Assembly (NCBI GenBank): GCA_964200075.2
Contig: CAXNAA020000149.1
Span: forward strand, 1 to 26,067
DNA: 26,067 nucleotides
Direction of reading: 5' to 3'
Source of the DNA: Sphacelaria rigidula
Taxonomy: Eukaryota; Phaeophyceae; Sphacelariales
This document shows, one piece after another, positions 7,540-19,500 of the stretch. A model generated the notes under the pieces. It made no database searches, was not told the origin of the DNA, and worked only from the letters and a program-made list of their open reading frames with translations. The first letter of the stretch is position 1; every line of letters starts with the position of its first letter. The position numbers were made by a program, and so were the translations under genes.

Positions 7540-9773
7540 CTAGATACGGGAGGGGCAAGAGAGGATGGGGCTGAGTCGCCGAGTTACTCGACATCTTGCG
7601 AAGCTGCGGGAAAAAGACTGAGATCTTGACATGATTTTTCGCGTGGTTGCCATTGTCATCCGGGACAACGTGTTGTTACTGGGGCGATTTTCTTCTGAGA
7701 TTTAAAAATAATTTCTCGCTGAAAACAGTTGCTGTCGAACGCTCGAGGAACCCGGCGAGGTACCTCGCGTACACATCGACACACGCCGAAAGGCTGCAGG
7801 CGTGGCCGGCATGATCGCTTCAGTCTAGGAGGTGATACCGGGCGCCATGGAAATTTCAAACGGTCCGACACAAACCATCACGACTGATCTGTGCATCAGC
7901 CACAAAAAAAATACTACACAACTACTGTACTCAAGAGCCGCAGTAGAGCTACAATGAAGCTGCGGCAATAGTACTGTATTTAGTGTGCAGCAGCTGGTGA
8001 TTGATGGAGTATATACCCTCTTCAACCCTAACCCTTGTACCGCCGGAGCCGTCAGATGAACTCTAAATGGACAGCTGAAGATATTTGTGAGGACCGATGG
8101 CCTTACCTACAGTGGAAACGCAATATGACGCGAGTGGGGGATCGAGGCGCCAGATTTATGCGAAAGGGGGTGTTATCGGGAGTAAGTGGGTGATATGGAC
8201 GCACAGTAAAAAAAACATTAGCACGGAAGGATATATTACTCAATATTTGAATATGGCATTTTCACAACCCCGGCAGTCAAGCACAACTCGAGCACAGGTT
8301 CGTATCGCACGTCCAACATCGCATTTGCCCATCATTGCAGTCGCAGGTTTGTGTGCGAGTGCTTGATGGGAGTCCCCAGGGCAACTTCGATGAATGTCAG
8401 TGATGATGGAGAACACCGGGTGGTGTCTTGCCCTGCATTCTTCAAAGGTGACCCTCCGTGGTTCACCACCGAATTTTCATCGCAGAACACATCATTCGAG
8501 TAAAACACAGGTAATAGCCCAGTGGTTGTGGGGTAAACGTCACGCATCATCTCTTGCACCGCCGCATGGATCGCGGTGCCAGTATCTATTGTCGGCAGAC
8601 GCTGTACTTTTGCATGCAGACTGTCGTGTACATCCTATGAACACACTACAGTACTGTCGGTACTGTAGTGCCTATACTATGCGTCAAATACTCCGTATTT
8701 TCTAGTGATATGGTACCGTCAGCCGAAATATTGTACCGAAACGAGGCTCGGCGCCGGAGGGGATACTCATAAGAATGTTCTTCAGGAGAAAGTTCTGCAC
8801 TACAAGGACGTCCATATCTCTAAATATGTCACCGAACTTTTCCCAACACATCACTGATCTAGATGGCTGGGCGGCAACGACGTAGCCACCGCCGTCCCCG
8901 CAAAAAAAAGCTGAACGGAAATTCAAGTGTGTGTGTGTGTTTGGGGGAGGGGTGTTAAACTCCATCAAATCGCGGGGGTAAACGTTTTACTGTTCAGCTG
9001 CACTGTGTGAGGAACAAACTCACACTCTTTCCGCAAACAGGACACTCGCAGAAGCGAGTGGCTGCCGCAGCAGCGGCTGCCGCCGGTATATCCATCTCTA
9101 CGTCAGCCATAGCACCTCCCGACCAACCCCTCAAGCCTCCTCCCACGGGTCGTTTCCTTTTGCCCGCCGACACCGCAGTCGACCGCGCTCCTTTTGCACC
9201 GCCGGTGCCGGTGCTTGCAGCATCTGAGTTACTGCTGCAAGCTGTAGTAGCTGTAAGCATCTTGGAGAAAGCATTATTCTCTTTACCATCGCCGCCGCTG
9301 GCGAACGGATCCCAAGCAGAGACTGCTGCGGATACTGGAAGGTGGGTATTTCGATCGGCTGGCGATGTTTGCTTGGAAGCAGAGAGCATCGCGCCTTCCA
9401 GCAGACGCGCGAAGGCATTCGGTTTGGCAGGGGTGGTGACTCCTCCCGCAGTGGTTGTGTTGTCGGATTGATTGAAATGAAAGGGGTCCCATAACTCAGC
9501 AGCGGCAGCAGCAGTAGCAGCAGCCGTGCGCGTTGTTTCCGAATTATCCACCTCGATTACCGTGCGCTGCTGTTGATTTGATTGAGCGCTACTAACTGCT
9601 GCTGTTGATGCTGCTACTTCTGCTGCTCCTGCTGCTGCTGCAGCTGCAGCTCTCGGGTGGGGGCTGCTATTTGGCTTGGTATGCACCACCTTATTCATTC
9701 GTTTGCCTCGTGCATGTTTTTTGCCATTATTTTTGCTATCGTCATCGAGCCATGCTGCAAGACCACCGGACAT
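6677..9773 (-). CDS. Rad18-type (UBZ4) zinc finger protein, probable DNA-damage/ubiquitin-binding factor (3' end unresolved)
   Basis: Two exons splice cleanly: 9773-9024 (250 codons, phase 0) and 7539-6677 (863 nt, exits in phase 2). The joined protein starts MSGGLAAWLDDD. It then has low-complexity Ala/Ser/Thr/Gln sequence and two WDPF…NAF blocks (residues 95-134 and 154-175). Next comes a UBZ finger made across the intron (Cys244, Cys247, His259, Cys264), a long disordered linker, a second UBZ (CPVCGKRV…HLDTQC) and the first half of a third (LTCPVC). UBZ4 fingers bind ubiquitin and are known from RAD18, SNM1A, WRNIP1 and SPRTN, so a nuclear role in DNA repair is inferred. It lies head to head with CFAP44. 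The partner of the third half finger was not found. The RING exon at 6371-6087 could belong to the same gene. Confidence 0.75.
7540..9023 (-). other. Intron 1 of the UBZ4 gene
   Basis: This 1.48-kb GT-AG intron interrupts finger 1. It contains a (GT)n run at about 8926-8941 and a hairpin with perfect 10-bp arms (CACTACAGTA / TACTGTAGTG) at about 8644-8670. No exon-like frame was recognised. Confidence 0.7.
9024..9773 (-). CDS. UBZ4 gene exon 1
   Basis: The first ATG in the frame is at 9773; the frame continues upstream only to a GTG. The exon ends at AAGAGT|GTGAGT, directly after CPVCGKS, so the donor cuts inside the first zinc finger. It holds Ala-rich runs encoded by mixed GCN codons, and two WDPF tetrads, each followed by NAF plus a leucine or methionine. 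Confidence 0.8.
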
Positions 9774-10230
9774 AACCCTGAGATCACGAAGTACTTCGTA
9801 GATGTACACAGCTGGTTATAATCGGTGCGGCTCAAGAAATAGCGTAGCCAGCAGCGCCAGCAAGCAGCATAAAATTTAAAAGGTCTGGAGTATGGCAGAT
9901 AGTACAGCAACAAAAATTGAGAGTATCATGAACGATAACGGCCAGGCCTGGATCGTATCTTTGGAGTGCCTACTCAGCGTGGGGTACTACTGACTGTACC
10001 AGTAATGTACTGTTCTGTCTACTGAATTGCCTGAATTGTATGCACATGGCGAGCTGTGCTACCAGCGTGTGACTTGAATGCATGTCTGGCTATAGCAAAC
10101 TCGCCGCGTTGTCAGCAACATCAAAGCGTAGAGCGCAGCAGGGGCAGAAAGCATGTGTGGCTCGGTCGACATCTTGTATGAGCAGGCGCCCTGAGCTCTC
10201 GTTGTTGTGACGTATAACGAGACGCACACG
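9774..10230. promoter_or_regulatory. Head-to-head intergenic region between the UBZ4 gene and CFAP44
   Basis: The two start codons face away from each other across about 457 bp, so both promoters and both 5' UTRs must lie here or in unseen upstream exons. No TATA box or known operator could be called with confidence. Confidence 0.45.
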
Positions 10231-10521
10231 ATGGACGTGAAAAATGGCGGTGGTGATCTGGAGCAGACCCAAGGGCTGTCGACGGGGGAGGGACAGGTTT
10301 CCAATGACCTTATTCCCGACCCCTTGGCCCGGGACGAAGCTGCCGCGGGTGGGAAATCGGCAGGGTGTGATGAGGGAGGACAAGTTGGTCGAGATCCTGG
10401 GAGTGAAGAGGAGGTTCCCGCAAAACAGGATAAGCGCAGGTCATACCGTCCATCCTTGGAAGTTGTGAAAGTCGCTGTCCAATCCTTTTACGAAAAGGGC
10501 GAATTCAAGCAAGACCTACAG
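10231..10521 (+). CDS. CFAP44: CFAP44 exon 1
   Basis: It starts at the first ATG after GACGCACACG and ends at CTACAG|GTGGGT. It encodes 97 residues, mostly acidic and disordered, closing with a basic/hydrophobic segment (VKVAVQSFYEKGEFKQDLQ). Another small exon could exist between this and exon 2, but no in-phase candidate was found. Confidence 0.75.
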
Positions 10522-13500
10522 GTGGGTGGCGCTTATATCGCTTGTTGGGAGAACTTGGCTCGCCTCGCCGTATTTGTGTACGGGTCCATGCGTGTGGGTG
10601 TGCGTGTCTGGGTTGGTTGGCGCGGTGTAATTTTCCTCCTGTAATAGACATAACAAGAACCTTACAATTGATAGAGGTAATTCTCAAGTCAATGCATCCT
10701 GGTGAGGCCAAGGGTCACATCTATGTCGCTCATCTCTTGCAAACTATCCGTTGGCCCTTGTCTGTACTTTGTTGACAATTGTGCAATGTACTTTGTTGAC
10801 AGTTGTGCTCTGTACTGTGTTGACAAAATTTGTTGATTTCTCTCGCAGCAGTCATGGCCCCTGCTGTGCCCACGGAAGTTGTTCTGTATCTACTAGACAT
10901 GAACACGCTATGCGAGGATTGTGCAACCGATTGACAGCTGATCCTTGACCCTTCTATGCAACATGTATCATCGTCTGTCGACCCCTCAGCACGGTGAGCT
11001 GGCACGAGACAACATCGCCCCGCATCACTATTTTGGGCTAGATTCGGCACGACCGGACAACTTGCGGTATGTCGAGCCAGGGAAAGTGATGTATGCCTCG
11101 GGAAATACGCTGGTTGTCTTGGAAATTTCCACCATGAAGCGCCGCCTGATATTTGGACTGGATGGTCGCGGCGTCGGTTGCTTCGCGGTGCATCCCAGTG
11201 GAACGTTTGTGGCTGTGGGAGAAAAGGGGGCTATGCCCAACATCTATGTCTACGAGTATCCTAGTTTTCAGATAGCCAAGGTGAGATGAGACAGTGCGTA
11301 CATCGTTTCACGTGTTAAATTCTTCCTCAAGAGAGTTGTAACTTGAACGATTGCGGCTTTCAGTACGCACGCAAGTGGCTTGTAATATCCCTACGGTGCT
11401 ACAGACATATCCTATTATAGTGGGTTACATATTTACTAGAAACCGCGCATTTGCTGAACGTGTATTCAGAATAACTTTAGCTTGATGGCCATAGGGCTGT
11501 GTAAAAACATCATATTTGCCCCCGATTTGTACTTTTTTTCATACTTCCAAACACTTCTCAGACCGTAGTCAAAAGGGAGCAACCTCCCTCCGCCCCGGCC
11601 GACGCCTTTCGTTTTGGTATCGCAGATTTCATCAACACTCCCAGACGAAGTTTGCTCTTGACTCTCTTTCTTTGCTCCTCATGTACTCGCGACTGCAAGG
11701 GGGGAATCATGTCCCCCCAAAAACCCACAGCAGGCATCTGCAGGAATTCGAATTCTCAGTTATCCGTTTCAACAGCTTTCCGTGGTACCAGGTAGACCTC
11801 TGGGGCGCGGCGGCTCAGCAACAAAGTCTTGTTTTTTAATCTGACTCGCTCATCTTACCAGCATGTCGGGACGCCACACTGCCCTATCTCCCTTGTTGCA
11901 ATTTCGGTGTTCTTGTAAGCGCACTTGTTCATTGGCTCTTGATATTCCGCGGTAATTACTCGTTTTTGCTCCGGCTACGGAATGGTAGGTTTTGCGGAAA
12001 GGAACGGAGAGGGGTTACCGTGCCATGGACTTCACTACAAATGGCGAGAGGTTGGCCAGCGTGGGGCAGGATCCCGACTTTATGCTGACGGTATGGAACT
12101 GGGCACAAGAGAAGGTCATTCTTCACTGCAAAGCGTTTGGTCAGGACATCTCAAAGGTGAAACAGACACATTTTCGGATAAGAAATCGGCACAACAGACT
12201 TCCAGAGGGATGCATAATTGTGTTTGAAGGCAGTAGTTACGTATGTCCGCATAAAAATATGAATATGCGGAGTTCATTTCGAATGCATACTTTCATTGAT
12301 GCACGATTCTCCAGAAACATTCCACACCCTGGACAAAATATGGTCAATAGATGCAATAGACGAGAAGCGTACTGCATAAAGTATATGGCGATTGCAACTA
12401 TTGCCGGCCGACAATAGTCGCAACAGGCCTATACTTTACGCAGTACGTTTCTCGTCTATTGCAACTATTGACCATATATTGTCCAAGGTGTGAAACGTTC
12501 CGATGGGAGTAGTCACGATTACACCCAGGCAGCGAGGACCAGTCGACGATTGCTGCAATGGCTCGCGATAAGGGACGAAATACCAGAGAATTTCGGAAAC
12601 ATTTAATTTTGGTCATTTCAGAGTACAAATATCTCAAGACCAGAGTGAAGAATGGAGGAAAAAACCTCATCGAAAAAAAGTTAAGAGGATGCCACATTTG
12701 ACGGAAGATTTTTTTTTTTCATCGCACTCTAATCCTGTGATATTTGCACTCTGAAATGACAAAAAAAAACGTTTTCCCGAAAGCCTACTGATACATAATT
12801 CGGCGGAAACTTTCTTCAGCCCAGGATATATATATTACTCACATTATGTCGTGAAATATTCTTGGAATGTCGCACACGGAGCCCTCGTATTCGCTGGCAA
12901 ATGTATCACCAATCACCAACTCAGGCGTGCTACTGTAGTTGTTATCCCGACATTACCGGTTGACAACCGTCTGACATATGTCGGCTGTACCTGGATGTAC
13001 CGTCTCTAGACTGTGATCGAAGCTGTAAACTATGAATTTTACGGACTTTCGGCATTCGTCGACAGGTGTGTTTTTCTCCCGATGACGAAGGTCGGTTAAC
13101 CACATCCGGCACGGGGCACATCCGTTTCTGGCGAGTGGCGAACACGTTCACAGGCCTCAAACTTCAGGGAGATATCGGGAAATTCGGTAAAGTAGAGATG
13201 ACCGACATCGACTGCTTTGCCCACCTCCCGGACGGCAAAGTACTTTCTGGAGCAGAATCCGGGTGCCTTTTGCTGTGGGAAGGACAGTTCATCAAATGCA
13301 AGATCGCGCGACCAGAGAAGGATGGGTGCCATGACGGACCGGTCCTACACGTGTCTCTGGACAGGACGGATATGATGTTTGTCACGTCCGGCGCGGACGG
13401 GTATATACGTTGGTGGAAGCTACAAGATATTGATCTTGCAGATGCCGACGACGACTCCATGCGTTGCGAGGTACTAATTGCTGGGTATATGAAATATAAC

Positions 13501-16500
13501 GGATTATCTGAGGGTGGCGAGATGAATTAAGTTAGAAATGTTTCCCTCCCGATCTTTCTTGCGGGGATAAGTAGAATGGTTCACATTTTAAGCCATTCAG
13601 CAGTCTCAAAGGATGCGAGGGGGCAGCATGGAGTACAAGATGGATATCCCTGAACTTCAGGGAAATATAATACTATACCATTGCTGCGACCCTTTCTCGC
13701 AGTCTGTGAAGAGTTAAGCCGGTAAAACTTCACAATGGCTGACCTGAAATCATCGCCGTGTATGGGGTAATCTGTGCCGTGACGTTCACGGCTTAGGTAT
13801 CTCCGATTCGTGAGCTTTGGGTAGGGAAGGGTGTCGCGGCGAGATGCCTAGAACGAGGCGGCACACGGGGCGATCCCACTTCCGATCATGTGCTCATCAC
13901 GGATGCCACGGGCGCGCTTTGGCAGGTGCGCTATCCGCGTGTCGCATACCGCACTCTCGTAACTGTCACCCTTCCCTCACGGTTCGATTATACCCTTTGC
14001 CTTGGTACCGAAGAGCGACAAACGATGGCATGAAAAGCCTCGTCCAGTGCGTATCGGTTGATAAACCTTTTCCGTTCTCGTTGATGAGGGATGCTAACCG
14101 GATACCACTTCCGTTACACGTTGTTCCCTGACCCGCCCGCCTCCCACCACCACACCTCAGATGCCTGTGCCCGATTCAACATCTCTCGAATCTCGAAGAC
14201 CATCAAAGGCTTCTTCTCCATGTCGAAGGCCCTCACGAACGTCTTCCACTTCTCAAAGATCATCGAAGGGCTCTTCTCTATCTCAAAGGTCCTCAAAAAC
14301 GTCTTCTTTATCTCAAAGACCGTCACAGAGCTCTTCCACTCCTCGAAGACTATCGAAAGGCCCTTCTGTCTCAACCTCAGCAGAAGCAGGAGAGGCAGCA
14401 GAAGCAGCAGCGGCGGCGGCAGCGGCGGCAGCCGCAGCAACAACTTTAGCACCAGCACAACGCCTTACCTCTTTTCATGCCGGCGCAATTACGGGTGTAG
14501 ACACCAGCTTCCTCGAGTACCTGGGGGCAACCTGCGGGGCGGACGGTACTGTGAGAGTGTGGGACTTTCTCACGAAGCGGACGTTGGAAACGGCAAAATT
14601 TTCACGCCCGGCGCAGTGCCTACAGTGGGCCAACGACCACGTCGATCCGGCCGGGCACACCGTTGCTGTCGGATTTTCTGATGGCGTCGTGCGTGTTCTT
14701 GTAAGGAATCCTAAGGGCGAAGGTGGATCCGGTGGCGTTGAAGGAGAGGGGGGCGGCGCGTGTGAGGAAGGACTGCTCCGGCGCGCGCAGACGCTGAAGC
14801 CGCACGACTGCAGGGTGGTTGCCCTGGGATACAGTCCCAACGGGAAGCTGCTGGCTACGGTGGGAGATGACAAGAAGATTTTCTTTATCCGGTCGTATCT
14901 CACGGCAGAGGTTCGTTCGACATGAGGCGCGGGCTGGGTGTGGAATGCGGGTGGCGTTTGTTGCTACCCATTTTGCTTGCGCTCAACAGTCTGTCCTCTT
15001 TTGAGTTTTGCCTACTTGTTTGTTTTGGTTCTGTCCTAGTGTTTTTTTTTCAATGTTTCTCGAGTTTCTCGTGTCCGTACGGTTGCGGCACTCTCTGCTG
15101 CTCAAAGTTCAGTCAGAGGAGAAGCTGAAGTACGTCATCACGCTGACCGAAGACATGACACGCCGACACAACAACTTTTCCTGAATTTTCCCTTTTCCCT
15201 GGTGGCGTGTACGACAGTTGCTTACAGCCGTCAATCACTGCTCTGTCCGTGTTGTCCATCGAAACGGGTTACCATCGCTCTATGTACGCCCGTACAGATG
15301 CAAGATTATCGACCGGTGGGTTTCTACGCTCTGCCTTCGACCCCGACGAGCTTGTCCTGGCGTAAGGATTCGGCGAGGGTTTTGGTGACATGCGTACGGG
15401 GGGAGGTGGCGGAGATCGACCTGTCAGGGGGACACCTGGATACCGTCGATTCAAGTCAGGTAAACGACCAGCGGACCGGTGTGTTGAGGCGTACAGTGAT
15501 GGATGGACTATATTACGAAAGGTTCGTGTTCAGTTCAAATCCGATCCGAATTTCGCGACGGCACTTCCACCCACGAAGTATAGGTGGAAGCCGTGTGCTG
15601 AGGCACACGGTTCAGTGCATGCATGCAAAACACCGTGTGCAGCCACCGCTCGATATACATGCTCTTTTGAAACAGCTACTTCACCTGCAATGCAAAACAC
15701 GGGTGCAACCCAGCATTGTTCGAGCTGTGTATCAGAGACGACATCCGTGCTGCCGTGTCGACCGTTGGTCCCCGACGGTTCTGTGTCGCTCCGACACCAC
15801 CATGTTACCGTAACTCTTTTCAAGCTCTCCACCCTAGCAAAAATGTCGATCAATGTCTTGCAGCAGCATTCATCTTCTCCCTCGCTTTTGCCGGTAAACT
15901 GACGTACGCCTCGCTGCCGCACGCTAGACTTTCGAGATCGCCGACGTTCCTGTTCGATGGTACACATTTAAACGACGGCCGCCACCATCGCCGCCGGTTG
16001 AAGCTCCTCTCGGAGATGCGGACGAAGGGCAGCGCCCCGCCATAGGCGAAGGCAGCCGTGAAGGAGACGGGAGCGGCGATGATGGGGGCGAGGAGGACAG
16101 CGATACAGGAGAGAACGATGAACTGCAAGTGGAGGCACAGCAAGGGCCGCCGCCGGCGCTTGGTGTTGTGTACGCTCGGGGAGATCGCGACAAGTTCTTG
16201 CTGACCATGGGGGGGTGGGCCCGAGGGGCTATTTTCGAGTGCTCCTGGCAGGTGAAGACGCAACTCGCGCTGAAAGGAGCACGTGGAGTCAGATGAGAAA
16301 ATAAGCTTCGAATTACTGAAAAAGGAAAATAGATGTTTCTCCCTTGGGAACGGGATAGCATCCAAGGCCGTGCGCTGGTTCCTCCGTGAACCAAACACGG
16401 AACAATCCAGTTCAGTATCTCGACGATGGAGGTATTTGAATCCTGGGCCAGTTGAATGTTTGGCAGTAGCGCAATGTATGTGCTGCACGTCGATGATACG

Positions 16501-16589
<89 letters not shown>

Positions 16590-19500
16590 TTGTTGTTATT
16601 GCTTCTCACATTGACCCTTTTCCAGAAATCTACCGCCCTTGGCCACAAAGCCAAGACAGAGAAAGGCAGAACACGAGGAAAAAAGAGTAATACGACCACG
16701 GACAGAAAAATACGCCGCCCCGCAGAGCGGGGATCTACACACGTTAGCGAAAACAAAATGCACAGTAAAAAGGTACGGCTCCAAAAGAATAAACTTGATA
16801 CAGTAAAAGATCGTCGGCTACATGGTACGGTGGCCATAGGAGATCAAAAGGGGCCCAAATAGGGAAACTAAACATCGGTATACCGAAGAGGTCACGACGG
16901 GGTAGGGCAAGGCGAGACGAAGCATGGTAAGGTAAGGTACGGTAAGACGACGCGACAAGGGCCAAAGGATAATAGGGCTGAAATCCAAATATAATATCGA
17001 TGGTACGTATGTCCGTGTCTGCCTATCAAACGTTAACATGTGTGGGATTCATAACCCGTCACACAGGATGCGGTCGGGGTAGGGCGAGACTCACTTATTG
17101 CTGACCACCTCTCGCACACATGGTTCCATATGAATGTGTTAACAACCGAGTCTTGCTACATAGCAAAGTTGTACATACACAACTACTTGCAGTTACCGCG
17201 TCCACCACCCAGAGAAACAAAACCCGTGTATTCACGCTTGCACGACATATATATATTTTCCTTATCTTCTATTTTTCTTAGTCTAATCTGTATGTCTGTT
17301 CTACCTTGTCTGTTTCCTTCACTTTTCTTCAGCGAGTATCTCTCTTTCGTTTTGTCTCGGGTACGTCTATCATGTGGAAAATGACCACGGCTGAATCCAT
17401 GGGAGAACCAGTTCAAGTGTGTCAGTCAATCAATGAGTCAATCAACGACCTCGATCGGCCCCGGTAATAGTAATATTTTGTGTTGCCAATAAAATTTGTA
17501 CCTCAACACACCTCCGTACAATACCAGAAAAAAAGCTTGAAAATGCTTCACCCCTGAATTTTGTCGACCCTGGCCTCAGCATGTCCTTTTGCAAACCGCA
17601 AAAACAAACACACCAGGAGCAATTTCCGGTTCGGGACCTTCCCGCGGGCTATGGCCCAACTGCCGTGGCAGCCACCGGCGCCAGGCCCCCTACAGTTACC
17701 ACCCTCCGCTACTCAAGCAGCCCAAGCCTCGATACGGAAGGCTCCCTTCTGATTAGTGGATGCGACGACGGTGCCGTGACTGTGAGGTCGTCATTGACGG
17801 CGAATGTGTACGCTAGGGTGCAAGCGCACGATGGCGATTCGGTGGTGGCTGCTGCAGCGTGTTCATACGACGGCGAGTGGATTCTGAGCTGCGACGGTGA
17901 CGGGTTGCTTGCTGTAACTCGGCTCAGAAAAGATAATTTTCAGGTGACCAGACAAGCGGGAGTCAGTGGAAAATGACACAAATTCAGTCAGTTCAACGGA
18001 CGTAACGTCCTCTGACATAAGTCTTTCGAAGACGTGGGTTGTACGCGTTGGGAATTATGGAATGGGGCTGTTTCGTTGTTGTCGTGTTCAAGATATTCAG
18101 AAACACGCGTGTAGGTGTGTACCATCTGCGAGCACTTCTAGATAGATTCATGGAGAGAACATTACAGTAGTCTTATCGTCATATAAAATCACAATATTAA
18201 AGTCATTAGGTCATCTGCACGTGGTGACTATCTGGCCTCTTCAGTACTTGTGTGTAGCGAACCACTCCACCTATCACTGTCGAAAATTACGTGCATTCGG
18301 TGTTGCGATCCTTTCTGAGGTGGTATGTAGACACTACTCTGTATGTTTTTTCGCGAGATCAGTGGCTCGCCTAGAGTTGTTGACCTCTTGACGTCGTAGA
18401 ACTCAGCTCTGAGGGCTCGGCGAGGAAGAAAACATCATGGGTGACAACTGGCCTTCATCATGTTGCGTCGTAGACAGAACCTCCCGGAATGGCCAGCAGC
18501 TTTCAATTTTGCCATGCTGTCTTCGCCCATGCGCTTACGGCACATATATGGGAACAGAAGTCACGTTTCTTGTGGCTGGTTACGAGTAGTTTTGTTGCGT
18601 ACAAGGGAGCAGGCTCCCAACAATTAAATAGCGCCGCTATAGTAGGATCATCAGCGCTCTTTGAGCAGACAACTTACTTTTGGGGTGCTCAGGGCTCTGA
18701 GTACGCAGGCTTTGCACACGGTTCTGGGTAGTGGGCGTTGGTGGGGAGGGCTGAATGGGGGACCATGCTGGACGGCAGTTGACCTTTGCCATGAAACATT
18801 GTACACAAGACCTCCCCGTATGAACAGGGGCATTTCGCTGCTGACAAGGTGCTCACCCAGCTGCTTGTGATGGGCATCTGAGAAAACGAAACCGTGTTCT
18901 CCTTTGTTGCTTGCGGCAGTCTTCTCCTGTTGGTGAGAAGCAGACTCTACACCATTAACATTCGCTGCGAGAGTTTGGTCAAGCAGCGTACACAGTCCCC
19001 TAGCGACTGAACGGTTGTGTTATTGTTTGTCTCATACCACCCGGCCCACCACGACTCCAGCAGTGGTCACCAGATGGACATACTCGAGGTAAATAAAACG
19101 GAAACGCTCCTTGAAGAATACTTGAGGAAGGGAACATAGGAAACGAATGAAAAAAAAAAAAACAGGTTGAGCTGAAAACACGAGAAAAAAATGAGAAGGA
19201 AAAGACAAGAAGAACCTCAGGCAAATATCCCGTGCTATACCGGGCCGGAAAAAACCCAAACACGGCAGGCCCCTGCTACAAGATTTTAGGGAAGTCATAG
19301 ATCACGCCTTAGGATTCAAGGACGAGTTTTTTAGGAGAAGGGGATCGTGTTCGTTGTTGTCGCTGAGGACAGTTTCATTGCTGACGAGCGAGCAGACGCC
19401 GCGTTACGAAGGTACACTGCTGCAGCAGGCCAAGAGCAGGCTTCCGTACCACAGGGTGTGCCGGTATTGTTCTAGACATGGCAGTACTGTCACAGGTGGA

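Larger units (their letters stand above)
16252..17616 (+). other. CFAP44 intron 8 with microsatellite
   Basis: No exon was found. A long TTG repeat (about 16502-16586) and a run of GGTAA-type units (about 16940-16960) are present. The right part includes repeat R2 copy b. The acceptor used for exon 9 (ACACCAG|GAG) has a weak pyrimidine tract, so the intron end is less certain. Confidence 0.6.

Noticed and set aside
8020-8036. CAACCCTAACCC, resembling telomeric repeats.
   Set aside because: Only about two units occur in an intron, which is within chance.
14114-14458. Minus-strand frame with Leu-rich and FEIEK-type repeats.
   Set aside because: It is the antisense shadow of the decapeptide and Ala-rich region of CFAP44 exon 6.
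16412-16862. Frames with long poly-Leu, poly-Val or poly-Asn runs on both strands.
   Set aside because: They are translations of the (TTG)n microsatellite and carry no other conserved sequence.
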